Positions 20,677-29,957 are shown, counted from the first letter of the stretch. The stretch: 64,000 bases of DNA from CBDBZL01 sp031399025 (GCA_031399025.1 JANNOJ010000044.1:62001-126000), one strand, 5' to 3'. Made by a program: numbers and translations. Notes: generated by a model from the sequence alone, not told the origin.

Positions 20677-21549
20677 ATGAGCCTGCGCGCTTCTCTTCGG
20701 ACACTTGTGAGTCAGGAAGATGTCAATTTCCTGCTCACCAACCGCATCCCGCGCCAGGCCCTCACGCGCTTCATGGGCTGGTTCAGCAAGGTGGAGGCAG
20801 CGCCGGTGCGCGCCGTCTCCATCGCCGCCTGGCAGCTGTTCTGCGACGTCGACCTCGCCGATGCCGCACCCCGCCGCTACCGCAGCCTGCACGAGGCCTT
20901 CATCCGCGAGCTGCGGCCCGGCGCGCGCCGCATCGATCCCGATCCCGCGATCATCACCAGTCCGTGCGATGCCATCGTCGGCGCGCACGGCCGCATCACC
21001 GCCGGCACCGCGCTGCAGATCAAAGGCTTCGAATATCCCATCGCCGACCTCGTCGGCTCGGCCGCCGAGGCCGCCGCGTTCCGCGAGGGCTGGTACGTCA
21101 CGCTGCGCCTCACCGCCGGCATGTACCACCGCTTCCACGCCCCGCACGATCTCGCGGTGGAGCAGGTGCGCTACATCGCCGGCGACACCTGGAACGTGAA
21201 CCCCATCGCGCTGAAACGCATCGAGCGCCTGTTCTGCCGCAACGAGCGCGCGCCCATCAGCGTGCGGCTGGCGGGGGGATCGGCGCTGGTCCTCGTCCCC
21301 GTCGCCGCGGTGCTGGTGGCATGCATCCGCCTGCCCTGGCTCGACCCGCTGCTGCCGGTCCGCGCCGGCGGCGAGCGGGTGATCGGGCCGCGGCCGCCGC
21401 CCCGCTTCGCCAAGGGGGAGGAGATGGGCTGGTTCGAGCACGGCTCCACCATCGTCGTCATCGCCCCGCCGGCCCATCAGCCGCACGAGACGCTGCGCGA
21501 AGGCGGGCGGATCCGCATGGGCGAACCGTTGATGCGGATCGACGAATGA
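20677..21549 (+). CDS. psd: Phosphatidylserine decarboxylase proenzyme
   Basis: A 290-residue proenzyme that cleaves itself to form a pyruvoyl group and decarboxylates phosphatidylserine to phosphatidylethanolamine. The self-cleavage motif is HGST at residues 255-258 (Ser257 becomes pyruvoyl), within GWFEHGSTIVVI. The catalytic His region appears as MYHRFHAPH (149-157), and ITSPCDAIVGAHGRI is the conserved lipid-site strand. It lacks a long N-terminal membrane anchor, but a hydrophobic loop (ALVLVPVAAVLVACI) occurs near 203-217. It shares a short divergent promoter region with the aminotransferase gene. Confidence 0.9.
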   Translation: MSLRASLRTLVSQEDVNFLLTNRIPRQALTRFMGWFSKVEAAPVRAVSIAAWQLFCDVDLADAAPRRYRSLHEAFIRELRPGARRIDPDPAIITSPCDAIVGAHGRITAGTALQIKGFEYPIADLVGSAAEAAAFREGWYVTLRLTAGMYHRFHAPHDLAVEQVRYIAGDTWNVNPIALKRIERLFCRNERAPISVRLAGGSALVLVPVAAVLVACIRLPWLDPLLPVRAGGERVIGPRPPPRFAKGEEMGWFEHGSTIVVIAPPAHQPHETLREGGRIRMGEPLMRIDE

Positions 21550-21596
21550 TCGTTACTGCCGCTGTCAATCGACCAACGGCATGATATTGGGTCGGA

Positions 21597-24506
21597 ATGC
21601 ATAGATTCCTGTACTCGGCCGCAGCGGCCGTTTTCGCGCTTTGCCTCAACTCTCTGGCCACCGCCCCCGCCGCCGCGCAGGAGGATACCGGTCTCGCCGA
21701 ACTGCAGCCCGCGCCGCTGGCGGACCTGGTCGCGCGGGTCGACATCCCCTACGCGCGCTTCGAACTGCCCAACGGCCTGACCGTGCTGGTCCACGAGGAC
21801 CGCAAGGCGCCCGTGGTGGCGGTATCTGTCTGGTACGAGGTCGGCTCGAAGAACGAGCCGCAGGGCAAGACCGGCTTTGCCCACCTCTTCGAGCACATCA
21901 TGTACAACGGCACCGAGAACGTGCCGGGCGAGTTCTTCGAGCCGCTCCAGCAGATCGGCGCCACCGACGTCAACGGCACCACCTGGTTCGACCGCACCAA
22001 CTACTTCCAGACCGTGCCCACCGGCGCGCTCGACGTGGCGCTGTTCCTCGAAAGCGACCGGATGGGCCACCTGCTCGGCGCGGTGACGCAGGAAGTGCTC
22101 GATAACCAGATCGGCGTCGTCCAGAACGAGAAGCGGGAGGGCGACAACCAGCCGTTCGGCCTGGTCGACTACGAGCAGCTGGAGAACCTCTACCCCTCCG
22201 GTCACCCTTACCACCATTCGACGATCGGCTCGATGGCCGACCTGGCGAGCGCCACGCTCGACGACACGCGCGAATGGTTCACCAACCATTACGGCCCCAA
22301 CAACGCGGTGCTGGTGCTGGCGGGCGACATCGACGTCGCCACCGCGCGCGCGAAGGTGACGCACTGGTTCGGCGCCATCCCCGCCGGCCCCGAGATCGCT
22401 CCGGTTACAGCCCCCGTCCCCACGCTGCCCGAGCCGCTCGCCAAGACCATCTACGACCAGATCGCCACCCCCCGCGTCTATCGGATGTGGGCGATCCCGG
22501 GCTATGACAGCCCCGATTACGTCCCCTTGTTCCTCAGCGCCACGGTGCTCGGCGGCCTCGCCAGCTCGCGGCTCGACGAGGCGCTGGTGCGCAGCCAGGA
22601 GAAGGCGGTCAGCGTCGTCGCCACCGCGCAGATCTTCGCCCAGGCCGGCCAGTTCCTCGTGTGGGCCGATGCCCGCCCCGGTGTCACGACCGAGGAACTC
22701 GCCGCCGCGCTCGATGCCGAGATCGCCCGCTTCGTGGCCGAGGGGCCGAGCGAGGACGAGCTGCTGCGCGCCGCCACCAGCTATACCGCCAGCACCATCC
22801 GCGGGCTCGAGCAGACCGGCGGCTTCTCCGGCAAGGCACCGATCCTGGCGGAGGGCCTGCTCTACAACGACGATCCGGCGCACTACAAAACCGAGCTCGC
22901 CCAGCTCGCCACGATGCAGCCAGGCGAGGTGCGGCAAGTGACGCAGCGCTGGCTCTCGCGCCCGGTCTTCGCGCTCACCGTGGAGCCGGGCACCCGCACC
23001 GAAGGCGGCGAGAACCGCGGCGGCTTCGTGACCGCGCCGGCGCGCGCGGGCGGCCTCATCGCCGAGGGCGGCCTGGCCGGTCCCGCGTTCTATTCGCAGG
23101 ACGGCACCAGCGCCGCCGCCGCCGGCACCGCCGCGCCCGATCGCTCGCAGCTCCCGGCCGTGGGCGAGCTCGCCACGCTCGACTTCCCCGACATCGAGCG
23201 GGCCACGCTGGCCAACGGCATGGAAGTGTACTTCGCCCGCCGCGACGCGGTCCCCACGGTCAGCGTGCGGGTGGCCTTCGATGCCGGCTACGCCGCCGAC
23301 CCGGCCGACCGGCTGGGCCTGCAATCGCTGATGCTGCAGGCGATGAACGAGGGCACCACCAGCCTCGATTCCTCGCAGCTCGCCATCGCCAAGGAGCGTC
23401 TGGGCGTGAACCTGGGTGGCTTTGCCGACAGCGACACCACCAATTTCGGCCTCGACGCCGTGACCCCGAACCTGGCCGCCTCGTTCGACCTGCTGGCCGA
23501 TTTCGTGCGCAACCCGGCGTTCGATCCGGCGGCGATCGAGCGCGTGCGCAGCCAGCAGCTCACCCGCATCGACAACGAGCTGAACGACCCCTCCGCGCTC
23601 GCCCAGCGCGCCATCCTGCCCATCCTCTACGGCGAGGCCTATCCTTATGGCCGCCCGCCCAGCGGCACGGGCACGCGCGAGGTGGTCGCCGCGCTCACCC
23701 GCGAGGATCTCGCCGGCTTCCACCAGGCCTGGCTGCGGCCCGATACCGCCCGCGTGCTGGTGGTCGGCGACACCACGCTGGCCGAGGTGGTCCGCCTGCT
23801 GGAGGAGAGCTTCGGCGACTGGGCCGCGCCCGCCGCGCCCGCTCCGGCGAAGAGCTTCGATGCCGCGATCCCCGCGCCGCAGCAGCGCATCGTGTTGCTC
23901 GATCGCCCCGCCTCGCCCCAATCGGTCATCATGGCCGGCCGGGTGCTCGATCAGGTCGGCACCGACGACCTGCTGGTGCTGAGCGCTGCCAACGAGGTGT
24001 TCGGCGGCAGCTTCCTCAGCCGGATCAACATGAACCTGCGCGAGACCAAGGGCTGGTCCTACGGCGTGCGCAGCCAGATCCGCCAGCCGATCGAGCGCAC
24101 CGCCTTCATCGTCAGCGCGCCCGTCCAGGCCGACCGCACCGGCGAATCGATCGCCGAGCTGATGAAGGATCTCACCGCCTACACGGGTGGCTCCGGCGTC
24201 ACCGGTGAGGAGCTCACCCGCCTCGTCAACGGCAACGTGCGCGAACTTCCGGGCCAGTTCGAGACCAGCGGCGGCGTGCTGTCGGGCCTGGCCAATATCG
24301 TCCTCTACAACCGCCCCGACGACTATTATGAAACGCTGAGCGGGCGCTACCAGAGCCTCACTTCCGCTCAGCTCGACGAGCAGGCGCTCGCCACCTTCCG
24401 GCGCGAGGAGCTGGTGTTCGTGGTGGTGGGCGATGCCAGCGTGGTGGCACCGCAGCTCGAAGCGCTGGGCCTGCCGGTGGAGGTGCGCGAGACGGCGGGC
24501 GGCTGA
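21597..24506 (+). CDS. M16 family metallopeptidase (969 aa)
   Basis: Exported zinc peptidase of the insulinase/pitrilysin family with two fused M16 units. The signal peptide ends ATAPAAAQ. The active unit carries HLFEH at residues 96-100 with the downstream Glu supplied near NEKREGDNQPFG. The second unit, starting about residue 540 (LANGMEVYFARRDAV), lacks HxxEH, as expected for the non-catalytic half. It lies 47 bases after psd, on the same strand. Likely degrades small peptides in the periplasm; a specific substrate cannot be read. Confidence 0.88.
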   Translation: MHRFLYSAAAAVFALCLNSLATAPAAAQEDTGLAELQPAPLADLVARVDIPYARFELPNGLTVLVHEDRKAPVVAVSVWYEVGSKNEPQGKTGFAHLFEHIMYNGTENVPGEFFEPLQQIGATDVNGTTWFDRTNYFQTVPTGALDVALFLESDRMGHLLGAVTQEVLDNQIGVVQNEKREGDNQPFGLVDYEQLENLYPSGHPYHHSTIGSMADLASATLDDTREWFTNHYGPNNAVLVLAGDIDVATARAKVTHWFGAIPAGPEIAPVTAPVPTLPEPLAKTIYDQIATPRVYRMWAIPGYDSPDYVPLFLSATVLGGLASSRLDEALVRSQEKAVSVVATAQIFAQAGQFLVWADARPGVTTEELAAALDAEIARFVAEGPSEDELLRAATSYTASTIRGLEQTGGFSGKAPILAEGLLYNDDPAHYKTELAQLATMQPGEVRQVTQRWLSRPVFALTVEPGTRTEGGENRGGFVTAPARAGGLIAEGGLAGPAFYSQDGTSAAAAGTAAPDRSQLPAVGELATLDFPDIERATLANGMEVYFARRDAVPTVSVRVAFDAGYAADPADRLGLQSLMLQAMNEGTTSLDSSQLAIAKERLGVNLGGFADSDTTNFGLDAVTPNLAASFDLLADFVRNPAFDPAAIERVRSQQLTRIDNELNDPSALAQRAILPILYGEAYPYGRPPSGTGTREVVAALTREDLAGFHQAWLRPDTARVLVVGDTTLAEVVRLLEESFGDWAAPAAPAPAKSFDAAIPAPQQRIVLLDRPASPQSVIMAGRVLDQVGTDDLLVLSAANEVFGGSFLSRINMNLRETKGWSYGVRSQIRQPIERTAFIVSAPVQADRTGESIAELMKDLTAYTGGSGVTGEELTRLVNGNVRELPGQFETSGGVLSGLANIVLYNRPDDYYETLSGRYQSLTSAQLDEQALATFRREELVFVVVGDASVVAPQLEALGLPVEVRETAGG

Positions 24507-24612
24507 GCGCTGCGGTGCCCGGCCAATCGGCGGGGCGGTGGCACTCAATGGTTGCGCGAACTTCGCCGCGAGCTATTCTGCACCTTATCAACGATGAGCA
24601 GGTGGGCCAAAG

Positions 24613-25410
24613 ATGCGATCGCAGGTGGCCGTGTGTGTAGCTGCAGGTGTCTTGACGGCGTGCTCGTCGGTTCAGAACAATTACGTGCCGCGCACCGAGC
24701 AGATCAGCTTTCCGCCGCTCAACGAGGTTCGTTCGGCCACCTTGGGCGAGGAGATGCTCAAGCAGGGCACCGCCACCACCTCGCGAGGAGTGTATCTGCC
24801 CCAGGAAAACCCCATCAAGGGCTATGTTCTGACGCCGGGGTTCTATCCGCAGATCGGGGTCGACGAGGAATACGTCTTCACCGGGTTCGAAACCGGCAAT
24901 GCGAACCGGGAGCTTGGCAAGGTTCGGATGGGTGGTGGTCTGCTCGGCGGAGGGTCCAATCTTCTGGGAGCAGGTATGAGCGCCATGGGCGGCGCTTCCC
25001 AAGGCATGGGCGGAGGCTCTTCCCAAGCAATAAGTGCAGGCTCGATGCCCAGCGGTATTCGCTTCTCCACCACCGAACAGGAAACCTGTCTGATCGTGCC
25101 CAATACATACGGGATGAGTATTCCTGTGTGCGATAGCGAATATCCCTATGAGTTCACCGAGCGCCCGATGGTCTCGGAGAACAACTTCCAGCAGACCTTG
25201 ATCTACAGCGGCCGGGTCGGTGACCGGATACGGATCAGCTATCGCGAATTTGCCGGGAGCGTGGCGCGTTCGGCCTTCACCAACGATGCCGAGTACGATC
25301 TGAGCGCTTCCGATGTGGTTGCTTACCGGGGAGCACGGATAAGGATCATCCAGGCCGACAACGAGAGCATCGAATACGAGGTGCTTTCGAACTTCAATCT
25401 CGCCGATTAG
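24613..25410 (+). CDS. Hypothetical lipoprotein with Gly/Met/Ser-rich loop
   Basis: A 265-residue protein with a short signal peptide and lipobox VLTAC, so a predicted lipoprotein. A central Gly-, Ser- and Met-rich loop spans about residues 106-145. After it come a Cys pair (ETCLIVPNTYG and IPVCDSEYPY) and a beta-rich C-terminal domain containing IYSGRVGDRIRISYREFAG. No family was recognised. Codon use is slightly less GC-biased than in the flanking M16 and gatB genes. It is convergent with gatB and nearly touches it. Confidence 0.65.
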   Translation: MRSQVAVCVAAGVLTACSSVQNNYVPRTEQISFPPLNEVRSATLGEEMLKQGTATTSRGVYLPQENPIKGYVLTPGFYPQIGVDEEYVFTGFETGNANRELGKVRMGGGLLGGGSNLLGAGMSAMGGASQGMGGGSSQAISAGSMPSGIRFSTTEQETCLIVPNTYGMSIPVCDSEYPYEFTERPMVSENNFQQTLIYSGRVGDRIRISYREFAGSVARSAFTNDAEYDLSASDVVAYRGARIRIIQADNESIEYEVLSNFNLAD

Positions 25411-26907
25411 CTAGCCCAACTTCGCCCTCAGCACCTCGTTCACCACCTGCGGGTTGGCCTGGCCCCGCATGGCCTTCATCACCTGGCCCACGAAAAAGCC
25501 GAACAGCGCCTCCTTGCCCGCCCGATACTGCGCCACCTTGTCGCCATTGGCGGCCAGCACCGCGTCCGCCGCCGCCGCGATCGCGGCGGTGTCGCTCTCC
25601 TGCCTCAGCCCCTCGCGCTCCACGATCGCCGCGGCGCCCTCGCCGGTGGCGATCATCGTCTCGAGCACTTGCTTGGCGATGCTGCCCGAGATGGTGCCCG
25701 CGCCCACCAGCGCCAACAGTTCGGCGCCCGCTGCCGGCGACACCGGCCCGCCGTCCAGCGCCAAGCCAGCCTTGTTGAGCGCACCGAACAGCTCGGAGAT
25801 CAGCCAGTTGGCCGCCTGCTTCGCCACCTCGGCCGGCGGCTTGCCCTGCGCCCCGGCGGTCGCACCCAGCAGCTGCTCGAACCAGCGCGCCGTTTCCACC
25901 TCGGCGGTGAGCACCGCGGCATTGTAGCGCGACAGGCCCAACGCCGCCACGTAGCGCGCCCGCTTGGCGTCGGGCAGCTCGGGAAGGCTGGCGCGGCATT
26001 CGTCGAGGAACGCCTCGTCAAGCTCCAGCGGCAGCAAGTCGGGGTCGGGGAAGTAGCGATAATCGTGCGCGTCCTCCTTGGAGCGCATCGAGCGGGTGGT
26101 GCCGGTGGCCGGGTCGAACAGCCGCGTCTCCTGCACCACCGTGCCGCCGTCCTCGATCAGCGCCACCTGGCGGCGCGCCTCGTATTCGATCGCCTGCATC
26201 ACGAAGCGCACCGAGTTCACGTTCTTGGTCTCGGTCCGCGTGCCGAGCGCCTCACCCGGCCGCCGCACCGAGACGTTGACGTCGGCGCGCATCGAGCCCT
26301 CTTCCATGTTGCCGTCGCAGCTGCCGACATAGCGCAGGATCGCCCGCAGCTTGCGCAGATAGGCCCCCGCTTCGGCCGCCGAGCGCAGGTCGGGCCGGCT
26401 GACGATCTCCATCAACGCCACGCCCGAGCGGTTCAGGTCGACATAGCTCATGCTCGGGTGCTGGTCGTGCATCAGCTTGCCCGCGTCCTGCTCGACGTGG
26501 ATGCGTTCGATGCCGATCAAGCGGTCCTCTGGAATGCCCGCCTTCTCGTCGGCATCCACCAGCAGCTGCCCCTCGCCCACCAGCGGGTGGTAGAGCTGGC
26601 TGATCTGGTAGCCCTGCGGCAAATCGGCGTAGAAGTAGTTCTTGCGGTCGAACCGGCTCCAGCGGTTGATCTGCGCGTCCACCGCCAGGCCCGTGCGCAC
26701 CGCCTGGCGGATGCACTCGCGGTTGGGCACCGGCAGCATGCCGGGCATCGCCGCGTCGACCAGGCTCACGTGCGTGTTGGGCTCGGCGCCGAATTCGGTG
26801 CTCGCGCCCGAGAACAGCTTGGCGTTGCTGGTCACCTGCGCATGCACCTCAAGGCCGATCACGACCTCCCACGCGCCGCTGGCGCGCTGCAAGATATGTG
26901 TCTGCAT
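25411..26907 (-). CDS. gatB: Asp-tRNA(Asn)/Glu-tRNA(Gln) amidotransferase subunit B
   Basis: A 498-residue subunit that binds misacylated tRNA and, with GatA and GatC, converts Glu-tRNA(Gln) and/or Asp-tRNA(Asn) to the correct amide form. WEVVIGLEVHAQVTSNAKLFSG opens it in pieces typical of GatB; DLNRSGVALMEIVSRPDL and FPDPDLLPL are family signatures, followed by the helical YqeY-like tail ending VVNEVLRAKLG. Met 26907 chosen for the usual length. It is separated from gatCA by a glycosyltransferase gene and an FkbM remnant, whereas the three are usually contiguous. Confidence 0.95.
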   Translation of the reverse strand: MQTHILQRASGAWEVVIGLEVHAQVTSNAKLFSGASTEFGAEPNTHVSLVDAAMPGMLPVPNRECIRQAVRTGLAVDAQINRWSRFDRKNYFYADLPQGYQISQLYHPLVGEGQLLVDADEKAGIPEDRLIGIERIHVEQDAGKLMHDQHPSMSYVDLNRSGVALMEIVSRPDLRSAAEAGAYLRKLRAILRYVGSCDGNMEEGSMRADVNVSVRRPGEALGTRTETKNVNSVRFVMQAIEYEARRQVALIEDGGTVVQETRLFDPATGTTRSMRSKEDAHDYRYFPDPDLLPLELDEAFLDECRASLPELPDAKRARYVAALGLSRYNAAVLTAEVETARWFEQLLGATAGAQGKPPAEVAKQAANWLISELFGALNKAGLALDGGPVSPAAGAELLALVGAGTISGSIAKQVLETMIATGEGAAAIVEREGLRQESDTAAIAAAADAVLAANGDKVAQYRAGKEALFGFFVGQVMKAMRGQANPQVVNEVLRAKLG

Positions 26908-26966
26908 GGAACAAGGCGTAAAGATCGATCGCCGGCTTGGGAAGATGCTTGTAGCTCGCCGGCCGG

Positions 26967-27368
26967 TTGGATGCTCGTACCATGGCGGGGCGTTACGCAC
27001 GGGCGAAAGCACGGGCGCGGTTTTGCACGGTCGACACGATGATTGCGGAGGCCCTGTTCGCCCCGGCCCTATTCAAGATTGACACCGAGGGTCATGATGC
27101 GGCGGTGCTGCGCGGCGCGAACCGATTGTTGGGGTCGGATCAGGCGCCGGCCATGATCCAGTTCGAGTACGGCAATACCTGGTTGCCGGCGGGCGAAACG
27201 CTCGAGCGGACGCAGGACTTGCTCGAGCAGCACGGCTACAAGGTGGGTCGCCTGTACCCCAACCACGTTGGCTTCAAGCGCTACGAATACAACGACGACC
27301 AGTTTCGCATGGGCAACGTGGTGGCCGTGAAGCCGGCCGCGCTGCTCGCCGCGCTGGCGAACGGCTGA
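26967..27368 (+). pseudogene. FkbM family methyltransferase, C-terminal remnant
   Basis: An open frame whose last ~115 residues match the C-terminal half of FkbM methyltransferases: FCTVDTMI, then FKIDTEGHDAAVLRGA, then MIQFEYG. The N-terminal SAM-binding half (the GANIG-type glycine loop) is absent, and the preceding bases belong to the gatB start region. It is therefore 5'-truncated and probably inactive. It sits on the strand opposite to the gat genes, beside a glycosyltransferase gene, and may be a leftover of a glycan-modification cassette inserted between gatA and gatB. Confidence 0.7.
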
Positions 27369-27398
27369 GCGGCTTTCGCCCCTCCGGGTCGGCTCGCT

Positions 27399-28352
27399 TC
27401 ACCCGCTGCTGCACCGCGCCGCAATGGCCTCCACAATGGTGCGGGCCCGCGAATCCCAGCCATGCTCGCGCCTGACGAGCTGGGCGGCCGCGGCCACTGC
27501 GGGCAGCCAGCTCTGGTCGGAATTGTCGCGGGCGAATTTCTCGGCGAAGTCGCTGCCATCCACCTTCACCTCGAGGATCGCGCCGCGCGGCAGCATTGCT
27601 TCGTACTCGCCCGATTTCGGCAGCGCCCCCAACAGCCGGCAGCCCGACGCCAGGCCTTCGAAATAGCGCATGACGATCGGGCTGAACCCGCCCGTGGGGC
27701 GATGCGGGTTGAGATCGGTGGGAGTGCAGACGAAGTAGCGCGCCCGGCTCGCCAGCCGGCCCAGGTCCACCGGGTTCTCGATGAAGCCGGTCCGCTCGCG
27801 GAACTGGTAGTTGAGCCCGTTCGCATCGGCATAGGCGAGGATCGCCCGGTGCAGCGGCTCGTAGCGGCGGCCCATCGACAGGATGTCGATGTCGCGCTCC
27901 AGCCCCCGATCGGCGAATACCTTGGTATCGGCGGCGAACGGCAGGTGGAGGTAGCGCCCCGGCCCGCTGGGCTGCAGCAGGTTCATCGCCTCGCGATACG
28001 GGATGAAGGCGATGTGGTTGCGCAGCAACCGGTCGCTGGCGCGGATCCGCCCGAGCTGCGGGCGCCATGGATCGACGTAGAAGGTGGTGCGCAGCACGCC
28101 CACTCGCGGCGCCGAGACCAGGAACAGCGGCAGTTCCGGCCGCCAGTGGCCGTTCATGCCGAACAGCGCCTGGACCTTGTATGCCTCGCGGATTGCGCGC
28201 AGGTATCCGCCCGCATTGCCGAGCGTCAGCGGCGGCGGAGCGATCCGCACCGCATCGGCGATGGCTTCGATTTCGGTGTAGAGCGGGTCTGAAAGGGTGG
28301 TCCAGTTAACGTTGCGCGCCATGCGCTCGTTCGACAACAGGCCGATCTTCAC
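27399..28352 (-). CDS. Glycosyltransferase-like protein (GT1/CgeB-like)
   Basis: About 317 residues. IGLLSNERMARNVNW at the N-terminus and a C-terminal half containing CTPTDLNPHRPTGGFSPIVMRYFEGLASGCRLLG resemble GT-B proteins of the CgeB/GT1 type, where the acceptor of the nucleotide sugar lies in the second domain. GTG at 28352 overlaps the gatA stop as GTGA, implying co-translation; Met at 28322 is the alternative. Donor and acceptor unknown. Its place between gatA and gatB is unusual and suggests insertion into the gat operon. Confidence 0.65.
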   Translation of the reverse strand: MKIGLLSNERMARNVNWTTLSDPLYTEIEAIADAVRIAPPPLTLGNAGGYLRAIREAYKVQALFGMNGHWRPELPLFLVSAPRVGVLRTTFYVDPWRPQLGRIRASDRLLRNHIAFIPYREAMNLLQPSGPGRYLHLPFAADTKVFADRGLERDIDILSMGRRYEPLHRAILAYADANGLNYQFRERTGFIENPVDLGRLASRARYFVCTPTDLNPHRPTGGFSPIVMRYFEGLASGCRLLGALPKSGEYEAMLPRGAILEVKVDGSDFAEKFARDNSDQSWLPAVAAAAQLVRREHGWDSRARTIVEAIAARCSSG

Positions 28353-29845
28353 CACCACCTCGCCGGTCGCGCGGTGAAGCCGGCGCGTTGCTCGATGGCC
28401 AGTGCGGCATCGAGCACGCTCTGCTCGTCGAGCGGCCGGCCGATCAGTTGCAGGCCCAGCGGTAGCCCTTGCGCGTTCAGCCCTGCCGGTACGCTCATCG
28501 CCGGCAGGCCGGCAAGCGAGGCGGGCACGGCGAAGACGTCGTTGAGGTACATCGCCAGCGGGTCGTCGGTCTTGTCGCCGAGCGCGAAGGCGGCGGTGGG
28601 CGTGGTGGGCGCCAGCACCACGTCGCATTGCCCGAAGGCCTGCATGAAATCGCGCTGCACCAGCGTGCGCACCTTCATCGCCTGAGTGTAATAGGCGTCG
28701 TAGAACCCGGCCGAGAGCACGTAGGTGCCGATGAGGATGCGCCGCTTGACCTCCGCGCCGAAGCCGGCCGCGCGCGTGGCGGCGTACATGTCCTGCAGCC
28801 CCGCGCCTTCGGGCAGATCGCGCAGGCCGTAGCGCACCCCGTCGTAGCGCGCGAGGTTGCTCGAGGCCTCCGCCGGCGCAACGATGTAATAGGCGGCCAG
28901 GCCATATTTCGAATGCGGCAGGCTGATCTCGACCACCTGCGCGCCCGCGTCCCTGACCCAGGCCATGCCCTCGTCCCATGCCCTGACGATCTCGGCGTCC
29001 ATGCCATCCACCCGGTATTCGCGCGGAATGCCGACGCGCTTGCCCCGCAGATCGCCCGACAGGCTGGCCGACCAGTCGGGCACCGGCAGGTCGAGGCTGG
29101 TCGCATCCTTGGGATCGAACCCGGCCATCGCGCCCAGCATGATCGCGCAATCCTCGACGCTGCGGGCCAGCGGCCCGGCCTGGTCCAGGCTGCTGGCGAA
29201 GGCGACGATGCCCCAGCGCGAACAGCGCCCGTAAGTGGGCTTGATTCCGCAGATGCCCGCGAAGGCGGCGGGCTGGCGGATCGAACCGCCGGTGTCGGTG
29301 CCCGTCGCCGCGGGCGCCAGCCGCGCCGCCACCGCCGCGCTCGAGCCGCCCGACGACCCGCCCGGCGCGAGCTTGGCGTTAGCCAGGGCGCCATTCGCCT
29401 CGCGGCGCCGCCAGGGGCTGGCGACCTCGCCGAAATAGGAGTTCTCGTTGGACGAGCCCATCGCGAATTCGTCGAGGTTGAGCTTGCCCAGCATGCCGCA
29501 CCCTGCGTCCCACAGCCGTTGCGACACGGTGCTTTCGTACTGCGGAACGAAGCCTTCGAGCATGTGGCTGCCCGCGCTGGTCTGCACGCCCTGAGTGGCA
29601 AACAGGTCCTTCATCCCGATCGGCACGCCGGCCATCCCCGCCAGCGGCTTACCGGCGGCGCGGTCGGCATCCACCCGATCCGCGGCCCGTAGCGCGTGCT
29701 CAGGGGTTGGGGTGATGAAGGCGTTCAGCACCCCGGCGGCGGCGATGTTGGCGTTGAACGCCTCGGCCACCTCGCGCGCGGAGAAGGCGCCGTCGGCCAC
29801 CCCGTCGCGGAGTGCGCGCACGCCCAGGTCGGTGATCTGGGTCAC
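28349..29845 (-). CDS. gatA: Asp-tRNA(Asn)/Glu-tRNA(Gln) amidotransferase subunit A
   Basis: A 498-residue amidase-signature enzyme that releases ammonia from glutamine for GatB. The catalytic triad is visible: Lys in PIGMKDLF, Ser in the GGSSGGSSAAVAA loop, and the acylated Ser in TDTGGSIRQPAA. GTG at 29845 gives the normal length (VTQITDLGVRALRDG). An upstream in-frame ATG at 29965 would add 40 residues read from a palindromic repeat and is rejected. The gene overlaps the downstream glycosyltransferase. Confidence 0.94.
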   Translation of the reverse strand: MTQITDLGVRALRDGVADGAFSAREVAEAFNANIAAAGVLNAFITPTPEHALRAADRVDADRAAGKPLAGMAGVPIGMKDLFATQGVQTSAGSHMLEGFVPQYESTVSQRLWDAGCGMLGKLNLDEFAMGSSNENSYFGEVASPWRRREANGALANAKLAPGGSSGGSSAAVAARLAPAATGTDTGGSIRQPAAFAGICGIKPTYGRCSRWGIVAFASSLDQAGPLARSVEDCAIMLGAMAGFDPKDATSLDLPVPDWSASLSGDLRGKRVGIPREYRVDGMDAEIVRAWDEGMAWVRDAGAQVVEISLPHSKYGLAAYYIVAPAEASSNLARYDGVRYGLRDLPEGAGLQDMYAATRAAGFGAEVKRRILIGTYVLSAGFYDAYYTQAMKVRTLVQRDFMQAFGQCDVVLAPTTPTAAFALGDKTDDPLAMYLNDVFAVPASLAGLPAMSVPAGLNAQGLPLGLQLIGRPLDEQSVLDAALAIEQRAGFTARPARWW

Positions 29846-29862
29846 GCTGTCGCGACCCCTGG

Positions 29863-29952
29863 GTGAGTCCGGCCGCCGGCGGGGACCCCGCGCCCGCAGC
29901 CCCGCGCGCCCCGGCCCGCGATCCCCGCCCTCGCGGGGATGTTCGCATGAAC
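29863..29952. repeat. Palindromic REP-like repeat between gatC and gatA
   Basis: Two facing GC-rich hairpin units (starting GTGAGTCCGGCCGCCGGC at 29863 and closing with ATCCCCGCCCTCGCGGGG at 29921-29938) fill the gap between gatC and gatA. The outer unit has the same core as the units inside egtB at 56243-56378 (GTGAGTCC, then a self-complementary C/G block, then GGGGACC). Transcribed, it would form strong stems between two translationally linked genes. Confidence 0.7.
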
Positions 29953-29957
29953 GGGGC

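Noticed and set aside
21477..24548. A 1023-codon minus-strand open frame
   Set aside because: It is the antisense shadow of the M16 peptidase, with repetitive His/Gly/Arg-rich composition and no motif.
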